Source of the DNA: Hadesarchaea archaeon
GTDB taxonomy: Archaea > Hadarchaeota > Hadarchaeia > Hadarchaeales > JAGGTB01
NCBI GenBank assembly: GCA_021163965.1
Contig: JAGGTB010000001.1
Span: 1-32,929 of the forward strand
Length of the DNA stretch: 32,929 nucleotides
Reading direction: 5' to 3'
In this document: piece by piece, positions 24,153 through 32,135 of the stretch
Numbering within the stretch: the first letter of the stretch is position 1
Layout of the letters: each line of letters begins with the position of its first letter
Program-made: the position numbers and the translations under genes
Notes under the pieces: generated by a model
Database searches by the model: none
What the model was told of the DNA's origin: nothing
The model's input: the letters and a program-made list of their open reading frames with translations, nothing else

Positions 24153-25451
24153 TTAGGGGATCTCTATGTACTCATATGCCTCCGTCTCGGATTCGAAGGC
24201 GTAGTGCACCTTCTGATAATCCTTGGCGAATTCCCTGACCTCGACCGCCACCTTCTCCGGTTCCTCTTGATCGATGACAACCCGCTTTATGAACTCTGCG
24301 ATCTCCGCCATCTCCCTCTCCTTCATCCCCAGCCTAGTCACCTCAGAGGTCCCTATCCTCAAACCACCAGGATGCTTATAGTGCCTCCCCTCTCGGGGGT
24401 CCCATGGGAGGAGATTTCGGTTGAGGATTATGTTTGCCCTTTCCAAACGCTTCTCCAGCTCTTGTCCGTCCCCGTACTCGGTAATGTCTATCACTATGGT
24501 GTGGGAAGCCGTAAAGTTCTGCTCCGGGCAAAGGACCTTGAACCCCCTATCGTAGAGCTCCTTCCCTAGAGCTCTCGCATTTTTCACTATCTGAGCTGTA
24601 TATTCCCTGCCGAACTTCAGCATCTCAGCCAGAGCTATCGCCAAAGCTGCAACTGCATGGAGGTGATGGTTGCTCACCATGCTTGGGAACACCGCTCTAT
24701 CTATCCTATCGGCCAACTCCTTGGTGCAGAGAATCATCCCGTGTTGTGGGCCGGGGAGGGTCTTGTGCGTGCTAGCAGTGACAACCTCTGCGCCTTCCCT
24801 CAAGGGATCTTGGAACTGCCCGCCAGCGATGAGCCCAATAACGTGAGCAGAATCGTACGCCACGCGCGCGCCGTGTTCCTTCGCCACCTCGCTGAGTTCC
24901 TTGACCGGATGCGGGAACAGAAAGACGCTCCCGCCGAAGGTCACCAAGTCGGGCTTAACCTCAGCGATTTTCTCAGCGGTGGCATTTACGTCGATATTCA
25001 TCCGCTCCTCATCAAAGGGGAAATACTCGACCTCCAGCCCGTGGACGGCTCCAGCGGCTCCACCCAGCTTTTTCTTACCCATAGTTATGTGTCCCCCACA
25101 AGCCACTGAGAGACACATCATGGTGTCCCCCGGATCCGTCAACGCCGTGTACATAGCGAGATTTGCTACTGCCCCGGAGATCGGTTGCACATTCACGTGC
25201 TCGGCCTTGAACAATTGCTTGGCTAAATCCATCGCGAGGAACTCGACCTCGTCTATGTACTTGCATCCCGCATAAACCCGCTCGCCCGGCTTCCCCTCAG
25301 CGTAGCGGTGTTGAAAGTCACTTATCAAGGCCTCCCGCACCGCTGGGCTCGTAACGTTCTCGCTCGCGATGAGGTTGACCGTCCCCTTCATCCACTCGTG
25401 GTGCTCCTTCAGCAGCCCGCGTGTCCTTTCAAACGCCTCCCTCGGATCCAT
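24153..25451 (-). CDS. glyA: Serine hydroxymethyltransferase
   Basis: A 432-residue PLP enzyme converting serine and a tetrahydropterin to glycine and the methylene-pterin. The N-terminal NLIASENVTSPAVREALISD and the PLP lysine in TASTHKTLPGPQHG (about residue 229) are clear; GLIAGGQFQDPL precedes it. Archaeal enzymes often use tetrahydromethanopterin, which the sequence cannot decide. It starts four nt after the thrC stop, so the two are co-transcribed, linking threonine and glycine metabolism. Confidence 0.96.
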   Translation of the reverse strand: MDPREAFERTRGLLKEHHEWMKGTVNLIASENVTSPAVREALISDFQHRYAEGKPGERVYAGCKYIDEVEFLAMDLAKQLFKAEHVNVQPISGAVANLAMYTALTDPGDTMMCLSVACGGHITMGKKKLGGAAGAVHGLEVEYFPFDEERMNIDVNATAEKIAEVKPDLVTFGGSVFLFPHPVKELSEVAKEHGARVAYDSAHVIGLIAGGQFQDPLREGAEVVTASTHKTLPGPQHGMILCTKELADRIDRAVFPSMVSNHHLHAVAALAIALAEMLKFGREYTAQIVKNARALGKELYDRGFKVLCPEQNFTASHTIVIDITEYGDGQELEKRLERANIILNRNLLPWDPREGRHYKHPGGLRIGTSEVTRLGMKEREMAEIAEFIKRVVIDQEEPEKVAVEVREFAKDYQKVHYAFESETEAYEYIEIP

Positions 25452-25455
25452 TCGA

Positions 25456-26673
25456 TCACTCCAGTAGTCTCACCACCTCTTCGAACTCCGCAGGTGCCTC
25501 AACCGGCCTCTCCGAGACCTCCATTATCTCCTGCGGATCCTTGAGGATGTGACCAGTTATTACGCATACGATGCTCTCGTCCTCGCTTATAGCATTAACC
25601 CTCAGTAACTTCCTGAGGCCCGCGATGGTGGTTGCGCTGGCCGGTTCGGCGCCTATCCCCTCTAGCCTCGCTAGATCCTTCTGGGCCCGAACTATCTCCT
25701 CGTCCGTCACTGCCTCCGCCGTGCCATTGGACTCTCTTATAGCCCTGAGGGCCTTCGGGCCGTTGAGGGGATTTCCTATGCGGATCGCCGTCGCCAAGGT
25801 TTCGGGGTTCTCGACTGGCCTGAACTCCTTCAGTCCCAGCTTGATGGCTTCAACTATCGGCATCGCTCCCGTTGCTTGGATCCCCGTCATCTTCGGGATG
25901 TCCTCGATCAAGCCGACCTCTCGGAATTCCCAGAAACCCTTGTAGATGGCCCATATGTTGGCGCAGTTCCCCATTGGCACTATCACCCTGTCCGGTGCTC
26001 TGAAGCCTAGCTGATCAGCTATCTCGAAGCCTATAGATTTCTGGCCTTGGAGCCTGAAGGGGTTCAGGGAGTTGAGGAGGTATATGTCGTCCTTTTCCTC
26101 GCAGAGTCTGCGGACGATCGCCAGCGCCTGGTCGAAGTTCCCTCTAATCCCTATGACTCGTGCGCCGTGCATCACCGTCTGGGCGAGCTTTCCGAGAGCG
26201 ACCTTCCCGGCTGGCAGGATCACCACGCACTTCAGGCCCGCCTTTGCCGCATAGGCGGAGAGGGAAGCCGCGGTATTCCCCGTGGAAGCGCAGGCCACGA
26301 CTTTCGCCCCGAACTCTAGGGCCTTGGTCACGCCGACCGTCATCCCGCGGTCCTTGAACGAGCCAGTCGGATTCGCCCCCTCGTATTTAACGTATAGTTC
26401 ACGGACCCCGAGTTCCTCCTCCAGCCGCTCGCATCGGTAGAGCGGTGTCCCGCCCTCCCCCAAGGAGACTATCTTAGAATCATCGAGGATCGGCATAAAG
26501 GGGCGGTACTTCCATACAGAGAGAGGGGCCGTCTCCAAGAACTTGGTGTCGAGCCCCTCCTTTACTTTTTCTAAGTCGAACTCCACTTCAAGGAGCCCTC
26601 CACACTTCGGGCAGGTATAGAGCTTCTTCTCGAGCGGAAAGATGCTCCCACACTCTATGCACTCATACCTCAT
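25456..26673 (-). CDS. thrC: Threonine synthase
   Basis: A 405-residue PLP enzyme making threonine from O-phosphohomoserine. An N-terminal zinc ribbon (CIEC at 5-8, CPKC at 21-24) precedes the catalytic domain, with PLP lysine in PTGSFKDRGM (K107), phosphate loop ACASTGNTAAS and SLGEGGTPLYRCERL. It completes the pathway with hom, the ACT protein and thrB upstream. A probable TATA (AGTATAATAG, 26721-26730) lies about 50 nt before the ATG, so thrC-glyA may have a separate promoter. Confidence 0.96.
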   Translation of the reverse strand: MRYECIECGSIFPLEKKLYTCPKCGGLLEVEFDLEKVKEGLDTKFLETAPLSVWKYRPFMPILDDSKIVSLGEGGTPLYRCERLEEELGVRELYVKYEGANPTGSFKDRGMTVGVTKALEFGAKVVACASTGNTAASLSAYAAKAGLKCVVILPAGKVALGKLAQTVMHGARVIGIRGNFDQALAIVRRLCEEKDDIYLLNSLNPFRLQGQKSIGFEIADQLGFRAPDRVIVPMGNCANIWAIYKGFWEFREVGLIEDIPKMTGIQATGAMPIVEAIKLGLKEFRPVENPETLATAIRIGNPLNGPKALRAIRESNGTAEAVTDEEIVRAQKDLARLEGIGAEPASATTIAGLRKLLRVNAISEDESIVCVITGHILKDPQEIMEVSERPVEAPAEFEEVVRLLE

Positions 26674-26720
26674 GTTTCTGCCTCGCTACGTGTCGGTCGC
26701 CGATACCTAGTGAGCCTCGC

Positions 26721-26730
26721 CTATTATACT
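26721..26730 (-). promoter_or_regulatory. Probable TATA box of thrC-glyA
   Basis: AGTATAATAG on the minus strand in the 126-nt gap between hom and thrC. The start of transcription would fall near 26695-26700, leaving a leader of about 25 nt. Confidence 0.5.
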
Positions 26731-26799
26731 TTGGTCTTTGGAGTCTGTTGCTTGTGGACGAATTCCGCATCTTTCGTAATAATCACCGCAGACGGTGGG

Positions 26800-27816
26800 C
26801 TATCGGGCACCGACAGACCGGTGGATGCTGATCATATCTCCGATTAGGGCGCTCGCCGTCTCCCGCGGCCCCGCCCCGAACCCCGTAATCGAGATCTCGC
26901 GCGCCAAATCCATCTCTAGGGTTACCGCGTTGAGGGTCCCCCCGACCGCCAGCGGGTGTCCTAGGGGAACCAGCTTCGGGGCGACTTCCAGCAGATCGGG
27001 CTTGGCTACCCCCACCAGCTTCACCGTGTATCCCGTCTCCCTAGCCAACTTGGTGACCTCCGGGGTAACATTCCTGATGCCAGTAACCTTAACGTCCGCG
27101 AGCTTGGCATCCATCCCGAGAATGGCGTTCGCAAGGATCACTACCTTGCACGCCGCATCTATCCCGTCCACATCCAGCGTCGGGTCTTTCTCCGCTATCC
27201 CGAGCTCTTGAGCCTCCCTCAGCACTACATCGAACGGGACCCCCTCCTTGCTCATGCGCGTGAGTATATAGTTCGTCGTGCCATTCAGGACCCCTCTTAT
27301 CGCGCGAATTTCATTCCCCGCTAACAAGTTCTTGGCTAGGTCTATCACGGGGATTGCCCCGCCCACGGATGCTGAGTACCTGAACTCCACCTCACTTTCC
27401 TCCGCGAGCCTTTCAAGCTCCGAGAAGGCGACCACCAGCGGGCCTTTGTTCGAGGTGATTACGTGGCGTCCGGCGCGCATCGCCCTCTGAATGTGCGTCA
27501 GCCCCGGCTCCCCCGTTTCTATGTTCGTGGGGGTGAGCTCGAACACCACATCCGCCTCTACCTCCTCTATCACCTCTACGGCAGGTTTTTCTCTCTTCCC
27601 TCCCGGATAATCCGGCACCTGCCCACCACCTTCGACGATCTGGAGCAGGCGCCTGAGGTTCACCCCTCCATCATCGACCGCCGCGCCGTACTCATCGACG
27701 ACAGCGACTACCTTTGTCCTGAGACCGTAGGATGAGTGTAGGGCCCTCCCCTTGTCCAGCAGAGCGCGCGCCAATCCCCTGCCGAGATTTCCAAACCCAA
27801 TCAGCACCAGCCTCAT
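26800..27816 (-). CDS. hom: Homoserine dehydrogenase
   Basis: A 338-residue NAD(P)-dependent enzyme reducing aspartate semialdehyde to homoserine. The Rossmann motif GFGNLGRGLA is at 7-16, TSNKGPLV around 139-146, and the substrate region GTTNYILTRM followed by DPTLDVDGIDAACKVVILAN is intact. It has no aspartokinase or ACT domain of its own. An ACT protein is encoded 7 nt upstream, which suggests regulation in trans. GAGGAT lies before the ATG. Confidence 0.96.
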   Translation of the reverse strand: MRLVLIGFGNLGRGLARALLDKGRALHSSYGLRTKVVAVVDEYGAAVDDGGVNLRRLLQIVEGGGQVPDYPGGKREKPAVEVIEEVEADVVFELTPTNIETGEPGLTHIQRAMRAGRHVITSNKGPLVVAFSELERLAEESEVEFRYSASVGGAIPVIDLAKNLLAGNEIRAIRGVLNGTTNYILTRMSKEGVPFDVVLREAQELGIAEKDPTLDVDGIDAACKVVILANAILGMDAKLADVKVTGIRNVTPEVTKLARETGYTVKLVGVAKPDLLEVAPKLVPLGHPLAVGGTLNAVTLEMDLAREISITGFGAGPRETASALIGDMISIHRSVGAR

Positions 27817-27823
27817 AGAATCC

Positions 27824-28318
27824 TCACATCTCCTTGATTACCAGAAGCTTCTTCTCGGCTGCTATCTCATCCAGCAACCGAAGGGCCGCCTCGGCTCTCC
27901 CCTCATTGTCGGCGAGGATTATTATTCTAGCTGCGGATTCTTCGCCGGCTCCGCCCATCGCGAGGCTGAGATCCGAGATCCTCACGCCCTCGAGCGAGTT
28001 CACGCGGTCGATGGTATCCCTGACGTTGGTGTGAACTATGTGCCCAACTAAGAGTACCACTTTTTTGACCATCCCCTCCCTTTCCCCGACTAGGGTTATC
28101 CTAGCCCCGGAGTCCCTGAGCTCCTTCAGGATCCTGTCTAGCCGCTCCCTGTCGTCCACGTCGAAAATCACCGTGACGGGGACCCTGCCAAGAGGCGTCT
28201 TTCTCTCCCTCTGATGGACGACGTTCTGGATATTTGCACCGAACTTGGATATCGGCTCGAGAGCCTTCACGAGCTGGCCCGGAACGTCCTCGAGCTCCAT
28301 CTCGATGCGTACCCTCAT
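27824..28318 (-). CDS. ACT-domain regulator, probably of homoserine dehydrogenase
   Basis: A 164-residue protein. The N-terminal ACT domain reads RIEMELEDVPGQLVKALEPISKFGANIQNVVHQ (residues 4-36), with a second alpha/beta half (KKVVLLVGHIVHTNVRDTIDRVNSLEG). It matches the archaeal group predicted to be an allosteric regulator of homoserine dehydrogenase (COG2061, named from memory). Its position directly between thrB and hom supports sensing threonine or methionine, but the ligand is inferred. Confidence 0.85.
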   Translation of the reverse strand: MRVRIEMELEDVPGQLVKALEPISKFGANIQNVVHQRERKTPLGRVPVTVIFDVDDRERLDRILKELRDSGARITLVGEREGMVKKVVLLVGHIVHTNVRDTIDRVNSLEGVRISDLSLAMGGAGEESAARIIILADNEGRAEAALRLLDEIAAEKKLLVIKEM

Positions 28319-28319
28319 C

Positions 28320-29252
28320 CTACTCCTCCTTCAACACTACTTCGACACCTCTTCCCGGAGAAGTAATAAATGTCTTGCACCCTACCCCCGCCTCCTCAAA
28401 TGCTTCGCGCATGGCCTTGGCGACTTCCTCATGCGGCTCCTCGGGCTCGAGCACGGCGAAGACGGCTGGTCCAGCACCGGCCATCGCCGCTCCGAGCGCC
28501 CCAGCCTCCAAAGCCGCCCGCTTCACCTCGGCGAACCCGGGAATAAGGTGGGAGCGAGCTGGCTCAGCGATGCTGTCGATCATCTGCTCGCCGAAGAGTT
28601 TGAGATCCCCCTTGCTCACGGCGGCGGCCATCGCGCTGGCTCTCCCTGCATTAGCAACGGCGTCCCTTAGCTTCACCCTCTCGGGAAGGACCTGGCGCCC
28701 TTTCCTCGTAGGTAGCTCGATGTCGGGTTGAGCGACCACTATTTTCATCTCGGGCGGACTCAACTTGACGAACTTGGGAGGATCGCCAGCTATTACCACG
28801 AACCCGCCGAGTATCGCCGGGGATACGTTGTCGTAGTGCTTCGCCCCCGCGACCTCGCCCTCCGCGAAAGCTGCCGCCTCTATGAGTTGTTCCTTCGTCA
28901 GTTCTCCTCCCAAGAGTTCATTGGCAGCTACAGCTCCGGCGGCGGCGCTCGCTCCGCTACTCCCTAGACCCCCGTTGGGCTTAACCCCCTTCCTTATGCT
29001 AAACTCGGCGCTCAAGGTTGCATCGAGCATCTCCGCCACCCTCATAGCGGCTACCGTTGCCGAGTTCCTCGCCGGGTCCCTCGGTATCTTCTCAGAGCCT
29101 ACCCCGCTGATGTCGGATATCCTCACCCCCTCGGCTGCCGAGCTAACCTCGACGACGTCCGCTGGCTCGGCTATCGCCAACCCAAAGATGTCAAAACCTG
29201 GACCGAGATTTGCTATCGTCGCCGGAGCGGATACGACAACCCTAGATGTCAT
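28320..29252 (-). CDS. thrB: Homoserine kinase (GHMP family)
   Basis: A 310-residue kinase phosphorylating homoserine for threonine synthase. The GHMP phosphate-binding loop NGGLGSSGASAAAGA lies at about 93-107, the N-terminal SAPATIANLGPGFDIFGLAI at 8-27, and the C-terminal GAAMAGAGPAVFAVLEP motif near 255-270. The ATG has GGTGGAGAG upstream, and the gene begins just after the Hsp20-like stop. It heads the thrB-ACT-hom run. Confidence 0.96.
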   Translation of the reverse strand: MTSRVVVSAPATIANLGPGFDIFGLAIAEPADVVEVSSAAEGVRISDISGVGSEKIPRDPARNSATVAAMRVAEMLDATLSAEFSIRKGVKPNGGLGSSGASAAAGAVAANELLGGELTKEQLIEAAAFAEGEVAGAKHYDNVSPAILGGFVVIAGDPPKFVKLSPPEMKIVVAQPDIELPTRKGRQVLPERVKLRDAVANAGRASAMAAAVSKGDLKLFGEQMIDSIAEPARSHLIPGFAEVKRAALEAGALGAAMAGAGPAVFAVLEPEEPHEEVAKAMREAFEEAGVGCKTFITSPGRGVEVVLKEE

Positions 29253-29261
29253 CTCTCCACC

Positions 29262-29807
29262 TCAGAGATGGAGGCGCCGGGGAATTGTGACCACGAGCAT
29301 TTTTCCCTTGATTTCCACCTTTCTTTCCTCAAAACTCACATCTGGCGGCACCTCAAAAGCGGCAAAGTAGGCATCGCCATCCGGCTTTCTAGCTATCACT
29401 TCCAGAGTACCCCCCAGCCTCCTTATCTCCACGTCCTCCTTCCTCACACCCGGGGTCTGCAAGGTCAAAACTACCTCCCGAGGTCTCTCGACCTTCGCGG
29501 CATTCGTCTCAAGGGTACGCCTTATCGGTTTTGCTTTGGGAGGTTCTTGCTTGGCTCGAGGCTCCATAAGTGGTCCAGTAGATTTAGCTCGGCTGGGAAC
29601 CTCCCCGAACCTCTTAACCCTTATCTCGGGCCTCCCCGTTCCGCGGTCCCTTATCTCCACACGGAGGCCTCGGATCCTCGGGCGTTCCTCTTTAAGGTTG
29701 CCAAAAATATCGCCGATATCCTCTCCGAGCACCCACTCGAGATCCTTCACATCCCGTATGAGCTTTTTAAAGAACTTGTCGAACTCGTCGAAGGGATCCT
29801 CGGGCAT
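29262..29807 (-). CDS. Hsp20/alpha-crystallin-like protein
   Basis: 181 residues. The C-terminal 75 residues fit an alpha-crystallin domain: EVVLTLQTPGVRKEDVEIRRLGGTLEVIARK, then FEVPPDVSFEERKVEIKGKMLVVTIPR. The N-terminus (MPEDPFDEFDKFFKKLIRDV) and a long basic, proline-containing linker (about 50-105) are unlike standard small heat-shock proteins and recall the GvpH-like group. A holdase chaperone role is likely. There is no C-terminal IxI/V tail beyond VTIPRRLHL. Confidence 0.75.
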   Translation of the reverse strand: MPEDPFDEFDKFFKKLIRDVKDLEWVLGEDIGDIFGNLKEERPRIRGLRVEIRDRGTGRPEIRVKRFGEVPSRAKSTGPLMEPRAKQEPPKAKPIRRTLETNAAKVERPREVVLTLQTPGVRKEDVEIRRLGGTLEVIARKPDGDAYFAAFEVPPDVSFEERKVEIKGKMLVVTIPRRLHL

Positions 29808-29872
29808 CTTTCCACTGAGATAATTCCTCTCTTCCTACTTCTTATTATTTTGGATTACCATGGGGCCAGCAA

Positions 29873-29942
29873 CTCCTAGAGAACCCCAAGCTTGGGTGGA
29901 ACTCATCGGTGGGGGGCCTCAGTTCCGCCCAAGCTCGAGGAG
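29873..29942 (+). repeat. Long inverted repeat, possible plus-strand structured RNA
   Basis: AGCTTGGGTGGAACT (29889-29903) pairs with AGTTCCGCCCAAGCT (29921-29935): 14 Watson-Crick pairs and one U-G pair if read as plus-strand RNA, versus an A-C mismatch on the minus strand. Outer CTCCT/AGGAG (29873-29877, 29938-29942) extends it across an internal loop. The 17-nt loop is G-rich. Both flanking genes are on the minus strand. It may be a small RNA, a boundary element or a cruciform. Confidence 0.5.
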
Positions 29943-29973
29943 GAGGCAGGTGCCAATCCCCAAGGCTGAAGAC

Positions 29974-30588
29974 TTACTTTGGTTTTTTAGTCCCTTTCCC
30001 AGAGAGATAGCCGAAAGTAACATTATCCCCAACGTTTGACGGTTGGAGGCGGCTCCTGAGGCGCCCCAGTCTGGCCTCCAGATCCCTAGAGAAAACCCTT
30101 CCATCGGACCAGTCCATCCTCATCAGCTCGTCGGCCGCCTGAAGGACTCTGCGAATCCTACGTTGGACTTCAGAATCCACAGCGCCCGGTGGGAAACTTT
30201 CGAGTATCCTCATCTCCTCCTCCAGATATATACCAGGACGAACGCTCGCTCTCTGAAGCGTCTCCCTCATCGCTTTGAGTCTCTCGTTGGCGGGTAAAAT
30301 TGCGTCGAAGACATGGAGCTCCATGGGCTTCCACCTCGGATCGTCGAAGAAGGAATCCAGCCTGCCGGCAGCGGGGAGGGGAACGGCTATCACGCTCTTC
30401 CCCAGTCGAAGGTGAGGAATCGAAGTTAGGACTCCCGCATACTCATGGGTATAGGTTCGGGGCCCATCATCCGCCGTGCGAGTCGTGCGTGCGGTGAAAC
30501 CGAAGAGTTTGCGGTAAAACGTCGTGCGCTTCCCCCCGCGAAACTTGATATCAAAGCTATAGACGCGGGCTAGAGTTTGGTTCCTCAT
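29974..30588 (-). CDS. Unrecognised protein encoded beside the putative origin
   Basis: 204 residues starting MRNQTLARVYSFDIKFRGGKRTTFYRKLFGF. The N-terminal half looks like mixed beta (YSFDIKF, YAGVLTSIPHLRLGKSVIAVPLP) and the C-terminal half helical and charged, ending NVTFGYLSGKGTKKPK. I do not recognise the family. I use the ATG at 30588 because the upstream open frame runs through a TATA-like element (TTATATC, around 30662-30668) and through a palindrome at 30594-30611. The palindrome lies between TATA and ATG, an operator-like position. A possible paralogue remnant sits upstream of mcm. Confidence 0.7.
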   Translation of the reverse strand: MRNQTLARVYSFDIKFRGGKRTTFYRKLFGFTARTTRTADDGPRTYTHEYAGVLTSIPHLRLGKSVIAVPLPAAGRLDSFFDDPRWKPMELHVFDAILPANERLKAMRETLQRASVRPGIYLEEEMRILESFPPGAVDSEVQRRIRRVLQAADELMRMDWSDGRVFSRDLEARLGRLRSRLQPSNVGDNVTFGYLSGKGTKKPK

Positions 30589-30593
30589 CGTTT

Positions 30594-30611
30594 TTGTTAC
30601 ACGTGTAACAA
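30594..30611. promoter_or_regulatory. 18-bp palindrome A1 (parS-like)
   Basis: TTGTTACACGTGTAACAA, perfectly palindromic and extendable to 22 bp (30592-30613). Its core TGTTACACGTGTAACA differs from bacterial parS (TGTTTCACGTGAAACA) only at two symmetric positions. It lies 6-23 nt upstream of the ATG at 30588. Confidence 0.8.
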
Positions 30612-30682
30612 AACTTAACTTTGTCGGCGAGCCTTTGGGGCGGAGGTTACCTCTTTCTCTCTTATATCGTGTCAAAGCCCGG

Positions 30683-30924
30683 ACCCCTTCATTTCCACTG
30701 GAACATTATTCATTATTTTACATCCTTTTTTGTTACATATGTAACAAACAAAACACTAAAAGAGACCGTTGTGAGCTATTATTCTACCAAGAACCCTCCT
30801 TTTTCTGATTAAGACAAAAGTTAATTCTATTTTGGAAGATAAAAGCTAATTTTCAAGTTTTAGTCCCCCCCACAGTGAAAAGAATTCTTATGGATCAAAA
30901 GTTCTCCAGTCGAAACAAGGGGGT
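30683..30924. other. oriC: Putative replication origin (inverted ORBs around an A+T-rich element)
   Basis: Two ORB-like Orc1/Cdc6 sites face outward: ORB1 at 30683-30704 (minus strand, TCCAGTGGAAATGAAGGGGT) and ORB2 at 30902-30922 (plus strand, TCCAGTCGAAACAAGGGGGT). They agree at 16 of 21 positions, including the GGGG string. Between them, about 160 bp from 30705 is roughly 73% A+T by hand count, a likely unwinding element. A weaker half-site, CCACAGTGAAAA, lies near 30870. ORBs flanking a DUE are typical of archaeal origins. Genes to the left all run leftward. Confidence 0.65.
30730..30747. promoter_or_regulatory. 18-bp palindrome A2
   Basis: TTGTTACATATGTAACAA, perfect and extendable to 20 bp. 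It lies inside the A+T-rich part of the putative origin, with its centre 136 bp from that of A1. Confidence 0.8.
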
Positions 30925-30929
30925 GTCCC

Positions 30930-31970
30930 CTAATGCGTTACTTCCTGCTCCCTGACGAACTCGTAAAGTCTTTGGGCTCTCTTATCACGTTCAAAATGCC
31001 TCCTGATTGGCGCACAGAGTCGATTGATGTAGTCCGCAACCCCCCTCTTGAGGTCTAGGGGATGGAGTTCCCCTTTCACATACGCTCGCTCTAGCTCCGA
31101 AAAACCGCGATAGACAACATCTCCCCCGTATTTCCTTTCCCTACATATCTCCATGGAGTCGAAGGCTCCGAAGATCACGTGTTTCGCGTAATCGGTGATT
31201 GGATTGTCTTGGACGCTCCTCTCCGGGCAGTATGCCCTCTCGATTTTCCTCCTTATCTCCTCCTCCGAGTCGTGGACGTAGATGCAGGTCTCCGGCTCGC
31301 TCTTGCTCATCTTCTTATCCCTCGGTCCTCGAAGGCTCATGAGCATGTGGTGATGGACGGCTACTGGCTTCTTCCTCCCGAGCCTTGGGGCGATCTCCCT
31401 GGCCAGCATATTTGCCCTTCGCTGGTCCATCCCCAACTGGCAGATGTCGACGTCTAACTGGAAGATATCGGCCACCTGCATGCTGGGGTAAAACGCCCAC
31501 GCCGTAGGACTCTCCATGGTCCCCTCCCTACCGGCGATTGACATGGCTCGCACAGTTCGCCTGAGGGTGTGATTTTTGGCGATGGAAATGACGGTCTTCC
31601 AGTACTCTCTGTCCATCTGCTCGGAGGCCCACAGCACCTCCACCTTGTCCATGGGGACCCCGGCGGCCTTCCAGACCTCGATGAAGTACTCGCCGACTTT
31701 CCTTATCTTCTCGAGGTCACCTCCCATCTTGTCGTTTATCCAAGCGTACCAGTCGGCGAGCAGGAGCTTGAACCTCACTCCAGCATCTATCATTTTCTTG
31801 AGATTGATCGCCCGGTAAACCCCGAAGGGGAGGTGCGCCATCCCCGAGGGCTCGAAGCCGTCGTAGGCCACGGGATGCTCCTTTGTCTCTAAGAGTTCCC
31901 TCAGCTCCTCCTCCGTGACTATCTCCTCCCCCACCTGTTTGATCAGCTCCAGCCTCCCTTCTACGTCCAT
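30930..31970 (-). CDS. tyrS: Tyrosyl-tRNA synthetase
   Basis: A 346-residue class I synthetase. The KMSKS loop is exact (KKMSKSEPETC, 219-229). The tyrosine pocket shows YPSMQVADIFQLDVDICQLGMDQRR (161-185), with the GxDQ motif. The HIGH region reads EPSGMAHLPFG (40-50), so the usual second H/T of HIGH is not present in standard form. The frame is open 48 codons upstream, but that extension runs through a palindrome (32050-32067) and an AT-rich promoter region (GTTTATTAAT near 32000), so I start at the ATG at 31970. Confidence 0.94.
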   Translation of the reverse strand: MDVEGRLELIKQVGEEIVTEEELRELLETKEHPVAYDGFEPSGMAHLPFGVYRAINLKKMIDAGVRFKLLLADWYAWINDKMGGDLEKIRKVGEYFIEVWKAAGVPMDKVEVLWASEQMDREYWKTVISIAKNHTLRRTVRAMSIAGREGTMESPTAWAFYPSMQVADIFQLDVDICQLGMDQRRANMLAREIAPRLGRKKPVAVHHHMLMSLRGPRDKKMSKSEPETCIYVHDSEEEIRRKIERAYCPERSVQDNPITDYAKHVIFGAFDSMEICRERKYGGDVVYRGFSELERAYVKGELHPLDLKRGVADYINRLCAPIRRHFERDKRAQRLYEFVREQEVTH

Positions 31971-32049
31971 CTCAATCAAATTCGTATAGTGGGTTGGGAA
32001 ATTAATAAACACCGATAATACGGACTGGGTGGAAGATCTGAACAAGTAG

Positions 32050-32067
32050 TTGTTATATATATAACAA
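32050..32067. promoter_or_regulatory. 18-bp palindrome B1
   Basis: TTGTTATATATATAACAA, a perfect palindrome 80-97 nt upstream of the tyrS ATG. It has the same TTGTTA/TAACAA arms as A1, A2 and B2, with a different palindromic centre. Confidence 0.8.
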
Positions 32068-32117
32068 GTCCTCGGGGGGGCCAAATCCCTCCACTTGTTG
32101 AGCAAGATTCCCAATCG

Positions 32118-32135
32118 TTGTTAATATATTAACAA
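32118..32135. promoter_or_regulatory. 18-bp palindrome B2
   Basis: TTGTTAATATATTAACAA, a perfect palindrome with its centre 68 bp from that of B1, exactly half the A1-A2 spacing. It lies 119 nt before the small plus-strand frame at 32254. Confidence 0.8.

Noticed and set aside
31971-32114. N-terminal extension of tyrosyl-tRNA synthetase
   Set aside because: The 48 extra codons cross a palindrome and an A+T-rich promoter-like region and do not resemble the enzyme family.
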